A stretch of 20,165 nucleotides of DNA from Candidatus Beckwithbacteria bacterium CG23_combo_of_CG06-09_8_20_14_all_47_9 (GCA_002772455.1 PCSQ01000066.1:1-20165), one strand, 5' to 3'; counted from the stretch's first letter, positions 8,167 to 15,872 are shown. Notes: generated by a model from the letters alone, not told the origin. Program-made: numbers and translations.

Positions 8167-8182
8167 CTCGTCCAAATATTAT

Positions 8183-8258
8183 GGGCCGGTAGCTCAATTG
8201 GCAGAGCAAATCCCTCTTAAGGATTTGGTTCTGGGTTCAAGTCCCAGCCGGCTCACCA
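8183..8258 (+). tRNA. tRNA-Lys (anticodon CTT), CCA encoded
   Basis: Acceptor arms GGGCCGG and CCGGCTC pair with one G-T wobble. The D arm is GCTC/GAGC. The anticodon stem AATCC/GGATT encloses CTCTTAA, giving anticodon CTT (codon AAG). The T arm is CTGGG-TTCAAGT-CCCAG. Discriminator A and an encoded CCA end the gene, unlike its neighbour tRNA-Arg 16 bp upstream. It is convergent with the solute-binding protein gene. Confidence 0.95.
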
Positions 8259-8267
8259 AACTATAGG

Positions 8268-9629
8268 CTATTTTCGGGTGATGGTGTAAGTTACCGGGTG
8301 GGAGAGGAAAATTGCCGGGGAGTCCTCCACTAAAAAGCGCTGAAAGTCCTGGTAAATTTCCCGGCGCCGGGCCTGGTCGGAAATCTGCCGGCCGTCTTCC
8401 AGCAGTTTGTCCACTTTCAGATCGGAATAATGGGTCAGGTTGGTTGGCTGGGTCGAGTGCCAAAGAGCGTGCTGGTCCGGGTCCGGCGGAATTTCCTGGG
8501 CCACCAGAATTGCCTGCCAGCCCGGCTCGATACTGTTGACGGTTTTGACGCTGACTTGGAGATTAAGCGTTTCCTGCCACGAGGCGGCCACCGCTTCGGC
8601 CAGTTCCAGGAACGAGGCGCTGGTGCCTAAAGTCAGGGCCAGCCGGCCTGCCTGCGCAGGCAGGCCGCCGGCACTGCTTTCCTGCTCAAATTTTTCCAGC
8701 AAAGTTTTAGCCTGTTGGGGATTATAGTTATAAGGTTTGACGTTGGGGTTAAAGGCCCAAGAATCCGGGCTGATCGGCGACAGCGCCCGGCCGGCGGTAT
8801 CGCCGGATTTATTTTTAATGGCGTAGGCCAGCGCCTGGCGCAGGGATTTGTTGGCCAAATTGCCGTCGGTTAGATTAAACAGCACCACCAAATAGGCCTG
8901 CCGGTTTAAATTACCGGTGACCTCGACTTTGTTTTGCCATGACTCGTTTAAGGGGTTGATAATTAAGTTTTCCAGACGGTCAACTTCCCCCAGACGGAAG
9001 CCCAGCCAGGCCGCCGGATTGGAGAGGTAAAAACGGTAATCGAGTTCCTGATTTTTGCCGGTTAAGCGCAGACGTTTGAGATACGGCCCCTGCCAGCTGA
9101 TGGTTTTAATGGAATACTCGCCGGCGCCGATGGTTTTGTCTTTAAAAACCGGCCGGGTGAGCAAAGTCAAAAACGGCGAGTAGGGCTGGGTTAGCCGGAA
9201 TTCGATCGTCCGCTCGTCCGGATAGCTGACAGTGACCTCGGGCAAATCAAAAGCCAGGTCCCGGCTGATGATCGGCGTGCCGTCATTCCAGAAAACTTCC
9301 GGGGACAAATAGACAAGGTAGCGGGAACCGTTGTCCGCCAGTTGGTAACCTTGGGCCAGATCGGCGCTGACTTCCCCGGAATCGGTGAGCCTGAATAAAC
9401 CCCGGCCCAGAGTTGGGGTTAACTGGCGGGGTAAAGTATTCAAGGTGTATTGTCCGACAATTCCCAGGCTCTTTTTTGATTTAAATTGCGGCAGAAGCGG
9501 CAGAACATTATTGAGCAGAACAAACAGTAAAATGCCGGCCAGGCCGGCCGAAAAAATTAATTTTTGCTGTTTTTTAAGAAACGATTGGCACCACCACCAA
9601 AAGCGCCGGACCGGTTTGACCAAATTCAT
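8268..9629 (-). CDS. Membrane-anchored extracellular solute-binding protein, family 5 (peptide type)
   Basis: This 453-residue protein resembles the periplasmic oligopeptide-binding proteins (SBP_bac_5) of ABC importers. After a basic N-terminus comes one hydrophobic segment (about residues 24-48, LIFSAGLAGILLFVLL), with no lipobox cysteine, so it is probably held in the membrane with the bulk outside. Family features are the LTPTLGRGLFRL and ADLAQGYQLADNG region, VFWNDGTPIISRDLAFDL, LRQALAYAIKNK, and the C-terminal EDGRQISDQARRREIYQDF. The ATG overlaps secG by 4 bp (ATGA). No permease or ATPase genes are next to it, so the ligand is unknown and the role may not be import. A 22-bp perfect palindrome is read in frame in the C-terminal lobe as GLPAQAG. 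Confidence 0.85.
   Translation of the reverse strand: MNLVKPVRRFWWWCQSFLKKQQKLIFSAGLAGILLFVLLNNVLPLLPQFKSKKSLGIVGQYTLNTLPRQLTPTLGRGLFRLTDSGEVSADLAQGYQLADNGSRYLVYLSPEVFWNDGTPIISRDLAFDLPEVTVSYPDERTIEFRLTQPYSPFLTLLTRPVFKDKTIGAGEYSIKTISWQGPYLKRLRLTGKNQELDYRFYLSNPAAWLGFRLGEVDRLENLIINPLNESWQNKVEVTGNLNRQAYLVVLFNLTDGNLANKSLRQALAYAIKNKSGDTAGRALSPISPDSWAFNPNVKPYNYNPQQAKTLLEKFEQESSAGGLPAQAGRLALTLGTSASFLELAEAVAASWQETLNLQVSVKTVNSIEPGWQAILVAQEIPPDPDQHALWHSTQPTNLTHYSDLKVDKLLEDGRQISDQARRREIYQDFQRFLVEDSPAIFLSHPVTYTITRK
8645..8666. repeat. GC-rich 22-bp perfect palindrome in solute-binding protein gene
   Basis: GGCCTGCCTGC is followed directly by its reverse complement GCAGGCAGGCC. GCC and GGC stretches outside it extend the symmetry loosely. 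It encodes GLPAQAG between SSAG and RLALTLG, a lobe linker. It is unrelated to the GAG-loop family, and only one copy was seen here. It looks like a member of another palindrome family. Confidence 0.85.
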
Positions 9630-9838
9630 AGTTTCAGGTTAATTAACGCCAGAATTGTCAGGATTACGGCTAAAACGATCGTCAGGTAAAAAACCAATCT
9701 CTCGATGCCTTTTTTGGTGTGATAAACGGCCGATTGGCCGCCGAAAGCCGTACCCAAACCCCCGCCCTTAGCCTGGAGTAAAATTAAAGCGATTAAGACC
9801 AGGGAAATCAAAATCTGAACGATAATTAATCCGGGCAT
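9626..9838 (-). CDS. secG: SecG, protein-export translocase subunit
   Basis: SecG is the small partner of SecYE in the plasma membrane export channel. The 70-residue protein has two hydrophobic helices, at about 3-21 and 48-66. The family loop LLQAKGGGLGTAFGGQ lies between them, followed by YHTKKGIERLVF. Its end overlaps the solute-binding protein start by 4 bp, and its start overlaps the upstream gene by 13 bp, so it is co-expressed with exported and membrane proteins. Confidence 0.93.
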   Translation of the reverse strand: MPGLIIVQILISLVLIALILLQAKGGGLGTAFGGQSAVYHTKKGIERLVFYLTIVLAVILTILALINLKL

Positions 9839-10212
9839 AAAACTCCGTCGAGTAATTTATAGATAAAGGTGAGCAAAATTGAGGCCAACAGGTAACTGAC
9901 GGGTAAATTTATCCGCAAGGCCGGAATCGAAAAACCGGCTTGCTGCCAGGCCGGAGCGGTAAAGCCGACAATAAACAGCCCGGAAACAATTTTGACCGCT
10001 AAAAATAAAACCAAAGCCTGACCGGCCCAGGATAACAGGCCCAAAGTCAGTAATTTAATTAATGGTTTAACCAGCCGGTCAAGCAGGGCCATCACTAATC
10101 CGGCCCAGAGCCATTGGGGCAGTTGGCCGGGCACGATTATTCCCGGATAAAATCCGGCCAGTAAGAATAAAGAAAAGCTATGCAACAGGCTTTGCCTTAA
10201 CCAATCGCGCAT
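9826..10212 (-). CDS. Four-helix membrane protein, phage holin superfamily IV / YvlD type
   Basis: The 128-residue protein is almost wholly hydrophobic, with about four membrane segments. The piece LVMALLDRLVKPLIKLLTLGLLSW resembles the conserved block of the YvlD-like family (key features are the DR/KP charges and the TLG turn). Despite the holin name there are no phage genes nearby, and the operon position with secG points to a housekeeping membrane protein of unknown role. The ATG lies 35 bp inside the upstream gene. Its ribosome site is weak, so translation may be coupled. Confidence 0.75.
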   Translation of the reverse strand: MRDWLRQSLLHSFSLFLLAGFYPGIIVPGQLPQWLWAGLVMALLDRLVKPLIKLLTLGLLSWAGQALVLFLAVKIVSGLFIVGFTAPAWQQAGFSIPALRINLPVSYLLASILLTFIYKLLDGVLCPD

Positions 10213-11995
10213 GGATTAATTTTAACACAAGCAGGGCGGCGAAACTAAAAAGCGCCAACCGAAACGGCTGATTGCCGAAAATCAGGCGGTAGGCCGGACT
10301 AACAGTTAATTGCCGGCTGGCAGTTGTTAGATCAGTAGAGACAGTTAAGGTTTCGGTGAATCGGCTGTTCCAGCTGGTTATAGGTAAACTAAAATTGATT
10401 TCTGTCGAGGCCATCGGCGGTAAAGCGGCTATTTGAAAATTTAAATGGTTGCGTTCGGAATCCAGGTTGATCGGAATTTGGTACAAAGCCGCATTACCGG
10501 AGTTTTTGACCAGAATTTTTCCGTTTAAACCGACTCCGGCCAAACTTTCTTTCGGTAAATCGATGGCTAACTCGACAGCCGGATTCGGCACCAGGCTGTG
10601 GCCGAAAGTCACCCGGACATTTTTAGCCGGCTGGCTGTCGGTTTTGTAGGCGCCGGCCGGAATCGGGTAACTGCTGTCCGCCCCTAAAATCACAAAAGCA
10701 AAATGGTTTAAATCCGTCTGCTCGAAATAATCAACGCCGCCGGTGGTATTGCCCCAGGTGGGATCGACCGGCCGCCATAACTGGCGGGATTCGTCATAGT
10801 ATTCCGGCCAGGCGTGGAGCACGTCCTGTTTTAAGGACAGCGGCCGCAAACTGGAATTATCGGTATAAGCATAGCCGTTGACCGCCCGGGCCGGAATACC
10901 GCCGGCGCGGGAGAGGGCAATAAACAGATCGGTAAACTCCATACATAAAGCCGAATTCTGGTTGTCCAAAGCGTTGGCCGCGCCCAATCTCGCCGGAGCG
11001 GAATCCAGGCGCCCGTAGTCATAAATCAGGTTATTGACAACATAGTCGTAAATCTGCCTGGGCGCGGTCAGAGTGGCGGCCAAATCTTTAATCCGCGGTT
11101 GGTCGGCTTCCCAGTATTTCTGCGGCTGGCGGTAGTTGATCCGGTCATTAATCCCCCACGGATAATCAGCCCGGGGTTCAAGGAATAAAGTCGCCGAGCC
11201 GGTGGCCGTCACTTTCAGTTCACTGCCGGCCGGCAAGCGGTAAGCGGCCAGCCAATTGCCGTCGGCATCGGCCCGGAGATTGGCCGGCCGGGGCTCGATG
11301 GTTTCGTAAAGGACCTGCTGCCAGGCTGTATCCGGAGGCAGGGCAATCTCGGTATTGACCGGGTAAAAATTCTGATTGGTTAAATAATAGTCAAAGCTGA
11401 AGTCATACCATTGCTCCCGTCCGAAAGTGGCGCTGATGCCGGTTTGATATAAATCTTCGCTGTCGAAACGGTAGATCGTTTGGCCGTCGGCGGCAGTTTG
11501 GCCGGCCGGGGCCGGTGTCAGAGTGGCGGCCGGGCCGAAAGCGGCCGGAACGGCCAAGGTTAGCCGGTAGCTGGAAAGGGATTCGGATTTAGCTAATTTA
11601 GGAATGCTGATTTCCCGGACGTTCCCCAGTCGCCGGGAAAAATCACTGGTCGTAAATTCCAGGGTAAATTTTTGGGACTTATCCTTGCCGAGAATTTTTT
11701 CGGGAAAAACCACGGTGATGTTGGTGGTTTTGCTGCCCAGAACGATTTTCGGTTCAACCGGGCCGGAAACGGTTTCCAGGCGGATATCCGTCAAATTAGT
11801 GGAACCGATAGACAGGGTAAACTCCGAAGCGTAAATGTTGGAGAGCTTATTGACCAGCTCGACGTTCATTCTGGCCCGGGTTAAGCCATTGGACCGGACG
11901 CGGTAGTCGACGTCATAGTTGGTGATAAATTCGCCTTCGGCCAAGGCCCGGGTAGGAAAAAATAAGGCAATGATGAAAAACAGCCCCCAAAGCAT
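10178..11995 (-). CDS. Secreted, membrane-anchored transglutaminase-like protein
   Basis: A signal peptide (MLWGLFFIIALFFPTRALA) is followed by a beta-rich N-terminal half and a transglutaminase-like domain. The triad is visible as Cys351 (SALCMEF), His394 (LHAWPEYYD) and Asp411 (RPVDPTWG), with GGIPARAVNGYAY between. A C-terminal helix (RLALFSFAALLVLKLIHARLVK) anchors it, with most of the protein outside. Bacterial members act as peptidases or cross-linking enzymes; the substrate cannot be told. I chose the ATG at 11995 because a good -35/-10 pair sits just upstream of it. A TTG at 12031 adds 12 residues with a basic n-region and an AGGCGG-like ribosome site, and cannot be excluded. It is the first gene of the operon with the holin-like gene, secG and the solute-binding protein. 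Confidence 0.85.
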   Translation of the reverse strand: MLWGLFFIIALFFPTRALAEGEFITNYDVDYRVRSNGLTRARMNVELVNKLSNIYASEFTLSIGSTNLTDIRLETVSGPVEPKIVLGSKTTNITVVFPEKILGKDKSQKFTLEFTTSDFSRRLGNVREISIPKLAKSESLSSYRLTLAVPAAFGPAATLTPAPAGQTAADGQTIYRFDSEDLYQTGISATFGREQWYDFSFDYYLTNQNFYPVNTEIALPPDTAWQQVLYETIEPRPANLRADADGNWLAAYRLPAGSELKVTATGSATLFLEPRADYPWGINDRINYRQPQKYWEADQPRIKDLAATLTAPRQIYDYVVNNLIYDYGRLDSAPARLGAANALDNQNSALCMEFTDLFIALSRAGGIPARAVNGYAYTDNSSLRPLSLKQDVLHAWPEYYDESRQLWRPVDPTWGNTTGGVDYFEQTDLNHFAFVILGADSSYPIPAGAYKTDSQPAKNVRVTFGHSLVPNPAVELAIDLPKESLAGVGLNGKILVKNSGNAALYQIPINLDSERNHLNFQIAALPPMASTEINFSLPITSWNSRFTETLTVSTDLTTASRQLTVSPAYRLIFGNQPFRLALFSFAALLVLKLIHARLVKAKPVA

Positions 11996-12002
11996 AGACT
12001 TT

Positions 12003-12031
12003 ATTCTAAACTGGGGCTTGACAGCAGTCAA
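12003..12031 (-). promoter_or_regulatory. Promoter of transglutaminase-secG operon
   Basis: On the minus strand TTGACT (12031-12026) is followed by a 17-bp spacer and TAGAAT (12008-12003). The ATG at 11995 comes 7 nt later, giving a leaderless transcript. Its -35 box lies 2 bp from the -35 box of lexA on the other strand. Confidence 0.6.
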
Positions 12032-12047
12032 AATTTCCGCCTAAGAT
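12018..12047 (+). promoter_or_regulatory. lexA promoter with overlapping dyad
   Basis: TTGACA (12018-12023), an 18-bp spacer and TAAGAT (12042-12047) lie before the lexA ATG at 12070. The dyad TTGAC-N4-GTCAA at 12018-12031 covers the -35 boxes of both divergent promoters and could be a LexA operator. The dyad may also arise simply because two -35 boxes face each other. Confidence 0.6.
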
Positions 12048-12069
12048 AAAACGAAGATTAACCTAACAT

Positions 12070-12696
12070 ATGCCGATTACTTTATACCGACGCCAGAGAC
12101 AAATTGTCGATTTTGTCGCCCAATATATTTCCGCCTGCGGTTTGGCGCCGACGCTCCGGGAGATCGGCGACGCCTTGGGTGTTTCCTCGCTGGCCACGGT
12201 CCACGAACATTTGCAGGCATTGATTAAAAAAGGCGTCTTGAGAAAACTCACCGGCACGGTCCGGGGCTTGGAAATAGTCAACGAAAAGTATCATCCGGAA
12301 CAAAGCGGCCTGATTTTGCCGATCTTAGGATACATTGCCGCCGGCGTGCCGATCGAACCCTACACTGATCCGAATGCCAGTTTCAGCGTTTCTTCGGCCA
12401 TGGTCTCGGTCAAAAAACGGTCTTACGTTTTACAAGTAAAAGGCGATTCAATGATCGACGAAGGCATTTTGGACGGTGACTACGTGGTGATCGAAGAGAC
12501 CGACGCGGCCGAAAACGGCGAGATCGTGGTGGCTCTGCTGGAAAACGGCTTGGCGACCCTGAAGCGATTTTTCCGGGAAGCGACCCGGGTCCGGCTGGAG
12601 CCAGCCAATTCCAAAATGAGCCCGATTTATGCCACCAACGTCCGGATTCAAGGCAAGTGCGTTGGGGTTATCCGCAAATTCAAACCGGTAAATTAA
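12070..12696 (+). CDS. lexA: LexA, SOS repressor
   Basis: LexA represses DNA-damage genes and cleaves itself when RecA is activated. The 208-residue protein has the usual length. The N-terminal winged helix is RQRQIVDFVAQYI then PTLREIGDALGVSSLATVHEHL. The cleavage site is Ala91-Gly92 (IAAGVP), and the Ser-Lys dyad is Ser127 (KGDSM) and Lys165 (ATLKRF). All catalytic parts are present. It is divergent from the transglutaminase operon and convergent with korB, 3 bp apart. Regulation of itself through the dyad at its promoter is likely but not shown. The uvrBAC operon is the obvious target in this window, but its promoter lacks the same dyad. Confidence 0.95.
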   Translation: MPITLYRRQRQIVDFVAQYISACGLAPTLREIGDALGVSSLATVHEHLQALIKKGVLRKLTGTVRGLEIVNEKYHPEQSGLILPILGYIAAGVPIEPYTDPNASFSVSSAMVSVKKRSYVLQVKGDSMIDEGILDGDYVVIEETDAAENGEIVVALLENGLATLKRFFREATRVRLEPANSKMSPIYATNVRIQGKCVGVIRKFKPVN

Positions 12697-12699
12697 ATT

Positions 12700-13545
12700 C
12701 TATTTAAACTCGTCTAAAACCGAAGTTAAATCAATTTTATCAATGGCTGAATCAGCTAAGATTCCGGTTTTCAGCAGGGTGAAATTTTCGTGCCAGGGGG
12801 TCCGGGGAACCCGGTAAAAAATGCCGATCGGCAGGCGGTCGGTCCTCAAGCTTAACTTTAAGGCGGCTTCGAGATCAGCGGGATCGTGGGCGATTTTATC
12901 CAGGTATTCAATGTGCTCGCGGTACCAGGCATATGGCCGGGATTTGTTGTAGGTCGGGCAGGGCTGGAGAATGTCGATCAGGCTGAAGCCCCGATGTTTG
13001 ACTCCGGCAACTAAAAGTTTCGTCAAGTGCGGAATGTCCCCGGCAAAGCCCCGGGCGACGAACGCAGCGCTGTTAGTTAAAGCCGTGGCTAAAGGGTTAA
13101 ACGGTTCGTCGATGACGCCGGCCGGGGTTGAGGGGGTAACTTGGCCTTTGGGGGTAGTCGGCGATTTTTGGCCGGTAGTTAAAGAATAGAGGAAGTTATC
13201 ATGGACCAGAACGGTGACATCATGATTGCCGCGGGCCAGGGAAAGCAAGTGGCTGACGCCTTCGCCGTAACCGCCGCCGTCGCCGATGATGACAAAGACT
13301 TTTAAGTTATGGTTGGCCAGTTTGATTCCGGCCGCCGGCGGCAGTCCCCGGCCGTGCAGGGCGTGGAAACCGTAGGCAAAAACAAAATCGGCCATGTTGC
13401 CGGAACAGCCGACGTCGTAGACAAAGGCGGCTTGATGGGGTTCCAGTCCCAATTGGTCCAGAGCCGCTTTAATCGCCCCCAAAATGGCAAAATTACCGCA
13501 ACCGGGACACCAGGTAGGCGAAAGTTTGGTAACGCGGGCGGTCAT
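12700..13545 (-). CDS. korB: 2-oxoacid:ferredoxin oxidoreductase, beta subunit
   Basis: The beta subunit holds TPP and an iron-sulfur cluster and converts a 2-oxoacid plus CoA to acyl-CoA, CO2 and reduced ferredoxin. The 281-residue protein has Cys13 and Cys16 (WCPGCGN), Cys47 (DVGCSG) and Cys196 (QPCPTYN) as likely cluster ligands. The TPP/magnesium motif runs from GDG (88-90) to Asn117 (HDNFLYSLTTGQ). HGRGLPPAAGIKLAN is typical of the family. The start overlaps korA by 4 bp (ATGA). The substrate may be pyruvate, 2-oxoglutarate or a branched 2-oxoacid; sequence alone does not settle it. Confidence 0.92.
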   Translation of the reverse strand: MTARVTKLSPTWCPGCGNFAILGAIKAALDQLGLEPHQAAFVYDVGCSGNMADFVFAYGFHALHGRGLPPAAGIKLANHNLKVFVIIGDGGGYGEGVSHLLSLARGNHDVTVLVHDNFLYSLTTGQKSPTTPKGQVTPSTPAGVIDEPFNPLATALTNSAAFVARGFAGDIPHLTKLLVAGVKHRGFSLIDILQPCPTYNKSRPYAWYREHIEYLDKIAHDPADLEAALKLSLRTDRLPIGIFYRVPRTPWHENFTLLKTGILADSAIDKIDLTSVLDEFK

Positions 13546-15170
13546 ATTTTTTTCAAGCCTTCAATAATTTCTTCCGGATAAAATTGGCGTCCGTCGTATT
13601 TTAAGATTTTATCTTTAATCATCGTGCCGGTTTGCTGGGCGATTAATTTACTCAATTGACCGGTGGCATTGCCTTCAACCGTGATCAACCGGGGCTGATG
13701 AGCGATTAAAGCTTTAAACTGCGCCAGCGGGAACGGCCACAGCCAGGCAAAGTGGATCAGATTGGTGTTAGGAAGACTGGGGAGAGCGTCCAAAATCGCC
13801 CCTTTGTTTGAACCCCAGGAAACGAGGGTAGTTTTGGCTTTGGCCGGGCCGAATATCCGCGGGGCGATCAAGTCATCGCTTGCCAGAATGGTCGTTAGTT
13901 TTTTCAGCCGCTTATCCATTTGTTTAACCCGCTCGCGACTGTCTTCGGTGGCATAGCCCAGCTCGTCATGTTCGTAAGAATTAGCCAGAAAAATGCCGCC
14001 GGGCCGGCCGGGCAAAGGCCGGGGAGAAATGCCCGAAGCCGTCACTTGGTAGCGTTTGAACGGTTCGGGCGACGCGCCGGTTTTTGCCAGGCAGTAGCGC
14101 TGATTTGTGTGACCGGCAGGCGGCTGATCGGCCGTATAATAACCTTCGCCCAGATTTTTATCGGCCAGGATAATGACCGGCAATTGATATTTTTCGGCCA
14201 GGTTTTGAGCGGCTTTAGCCAAAGTAAAGGCTTCGGTTGGATCCCCCGGGGCCAACACGATCCGGGGAAATTCGTCCTGGGCGGCATTAATGGCAAAAAG
14301 CAAATCTCCCTGACCGCTCCAGGTAGGCATGCCCGAGGCCGGGCCGGGGCGCATGCCTAAAATTATCACTAACGGGGTTTCGGTAATGCCGGCCAAACCT
14401 AAAGCCTCGACCATCAGGGAAAAACCGCCGCCGGAAGTGGCCACCATCGAGCGGACGCCGCCAAAGCCGGCGCCGATGGCCATATTGGCGACCCCGATTT
14501 CGTCTTCGGCATGATTGACGATGATGTTTAGTTTTTTAGCGTTGGCGGCCAAGTAATGAAGAATCGGAGTCACCGGGGTCATCGGGTAGGCACAGTAAAA
14601 TTTCATGCCGCCGGCGACCGCGCCCAAAGCCAGTGCCTCGTTGCCGCAAATCATAATTTGATTTTTAAGCGCCCGGCCGGGCGCGATTAGCTTAAGTTTT
14701 TTATCAGCAAAATTCTTGGCGGCATAGTCAAAGCCTAATTGGGCGGCCTGATGGTTTTGAACCGTAATGCTTTGATCTTTGCCGGCAAAGGCTTCGGCAA
14801 TCACCTGTTTGAAAATGGCCAGGTCTAAACCGATTAAAGCGCAACTGGCCCCAAGAGCGACGGTGTTTTTTGTCAGGAAATTGCCGCTTTGATTGGCCAG
14901 TTCGGCCAGGGGCAGTTTTAAAGGTTGGTCTAAAATGATTTGTGACGTTTTTAGGTCAACTAAAATATCGATTTTTACTTGGCCGCTGTTAACCGGTTGA
15001 TCGCCGGCAACCACCGAAAAAGTATTATGTCCGCCCCGGATTAAGCTGGGATATTCGGTCGAGCCGTAAGTGTACCAACCGGCCCGTAAAGCGGTTTTTT
15101 GCATCATTAAACCAGAGACTTTTATGCCCTCTCCGGCCGCTCCGGCAATCTGCCAGTTGAATTTTGCCAT
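13542..15170 (-). CDS. korA: 2-oxoacid:ferredoxin oxidoreductase, fused gamma-alpha subunit
   Basis: This 542-residue subunit joins the gamma domain (about 1-170: AGAAGEGIKVSGLM, YPSLIRGGHNTFSV) to the alpha domain (YPMTPVTPILHYL, EDEIGVANMAIGAG, ATSGGGFSLMVEALGLAG, ETPLVIILG) and a C-terminal transketolase-like domain. Such fusions are normal for two-subunit KorAB-type enzymes, which lack a built-in ferredoxin subunit. It is the first gene of the pair with korB. The promoter region is shared with the divergent second RAYT gene; a TATAAA box and a TATGCT box are candidates for its own -10. No sign of damage. Confidence 0.93.
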   Translation of the reverse strand: MAKFNWQIAGAAGEGIKVSGLMMQKTALRAGWYTYGSTEYPSLIRGGHNTFSVVAGDQPVNSGQVKIDILVDLKTSQIILDQPLKLPLAELANQSGNFLTKNTVALGASCALIGLDLAIFKQVIAEAFAGKDQSITVQNHQAAQLGFDYAAKNFADKKLKLIAPGRALKNQIMICGNEALALGAVAGGMKFYCAYPMTPVTPILHYLAANAKKLNIIVNHAEDEIGVANMAIGAGFGGVRSMVATSGGGFSLMVEALGLAGITETPLVIILGMRPGPASGMPTWSGQGDLLFAINAAQDEFPRIVLAPGDPTEAFTLAKAAQNLAEKYQLPVIILADKNLGEGYYTADQPPAGHTNQRYCLAKTGASPEPFKRYQVTASGISPRPLPGRPGGIFLANSYEHDELGYATEDSRERVKQMDKRLKKLTTILASDDLIAPRIFGPAKAKTTLVSWGSNKGAILDALPSLPNTNLIHFAWLWPFPLAQFKALIAHQPRLITVEGNATGQLSKLIAQQTGTMIKDKILKYDGRQFYPEEIIEGLKKI

Positions 15171-15198
15171 AGTAAAAGCATAGCATAATTTATAGGTG

Positions 15199-15204
15199 TA
15201 TAGT
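15199..15204 (+). promoter_or_regulatory. Probable -10 box of second RAYT gene (leaderless)
   Basis: TATAGT then GAAGATA, then the ATG at 15212. The same TATAGTGAA precedes the first RAYT gene. The box overlaps a GTG at 15203 that would otherwise allow an earlier start, which argues for the ATG. Confidence 0.5.
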
Positions 15205-15211
15205 GAAGATA

Positions 15212-15871
15212 ATGCCGGCTAAAAACGCCCTTAAAGAATATCACGAAAATGGCTACTATCACTTGTATAATCGCGGTGTTAATAAAGGGCTAATATACTC
15301 TGACGAGCAAGACTATAAAAATTTCTTATGGCTGCTGAAGATATATCTTTCTGCAGTTGACCTTCAGGGAGAGTCCCTGAAGGCTCCACCCTCACATAAA
15401 CTTAAGAATTATTTTGAACAAATCCGGCTAATTGCTTACTGCTTGATGCCCAATCACTTTCACTTAATGATCTGGCAAAAAGATCCTGACGGCATTAACC
15501 ACTTTATGCGCTCTTTAGCAACTAAATATACGATGTATTTTAACCGTAAATATAAACGGATAGGTCCCCTCTTTCAAGGAGTTTATAAGGCTGTTTTAGT
15601 CGAAAGTGAGCCCCAATTACTTTACTTATCGAAATATATTCACCGTAATCCTTTTCCGGTTTTGTCTGCCGGAAGCCTACTCTCAAACTATAAACACTCT
15701 AGCTACCAAAACTACTTAGGATTATTTAATCAGCCATGGATTGATAAGGACGATATTCTTGGTTTATTCTCAAAGAATCCTCAAGGTAGTAATTCTTATC
15801 AAAATTTTGTCGAGGAAACTGACGAAAGAGACCTAGCTTTTATTAAAACACTTGTTCTTGAGGAAGTATAG
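15212..15871 (+). CDS. REP-associated tyrosine transposase (RAYT, Y1/HUH family), copy 2
   Basis: This 219-residue protein is the close relative of the first RAYT and shares MPAKNALKEYHENGYYHLYN at its start, which is why I prefer the ATG at 15212 to the GTG at 15203. The HUH motif is H82/H84 (MPNHFHLMI), and the likely catalytic Tyr142 is in KYIHRNP. RIGPLFQGVYK and FVEETDERDL are conserved. Residues 51-57 (LQGESLK) are encoded by a GGGA-type hairpin, at the same place as the AGTA-type hairpin of copy 1. The segment after HRNP has no hairpin, unlike copy 1. Another hairpin begins 1 bp after the stop. Third-base differences from copy 1 are common, so the duplication or the two arrivals are not recent. 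The gene separates korA from the acyl-CoA synthetase. Confidence 0.92.
   Translation: MPAKNALKEYHENGYYHLYNRGVNKGLIYSDEQDYKNFLWLLKIYLSAVDLQGESLKAPPSHKLKNYFEQIRLIAYCLMPNHFHLMIWQKDPDGINHFMRSLATKYTMYFNRKYKRIGPLFQGVYKAVLVESEPQLLYLSKYIHRNPFPVLSAGSLLSNYKHSSYQNYLGLFNQPWIDKDDILGLFSKNPQGSNSYQNFVEETDERDLAFIKTLVLEEV
15362..15382 (+). repeat. GAG-loop hairpin repeat, copy H (GGGA type), inside RAYT 2
   Basis: Arms CTTCAGGGA and TCCCTGAAG pair perfectly around GAG, with a C-G flank giving a 10-bp stem. It is read as LQGESLK, residues 51-57. Compared with copy B, two base pairs of the stem are changed on both sides (A-T to G-C and T-A to G-C). Confidence 0.95.
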
Positions 15872-15872
15872 T

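Noticed and set aside
8259..8267. Terminator between tRNA-Lys and the solute-binding protein gene
   Set aside because: Only 9 bp separate them, with no stem or T-tract.
9826..10212. Holin-like gene as a prophage remnant
   Set aside because: No other phage genes are present, it sits in an operon with secG, and this holin superfamily name covers ordinary membrane proteins.
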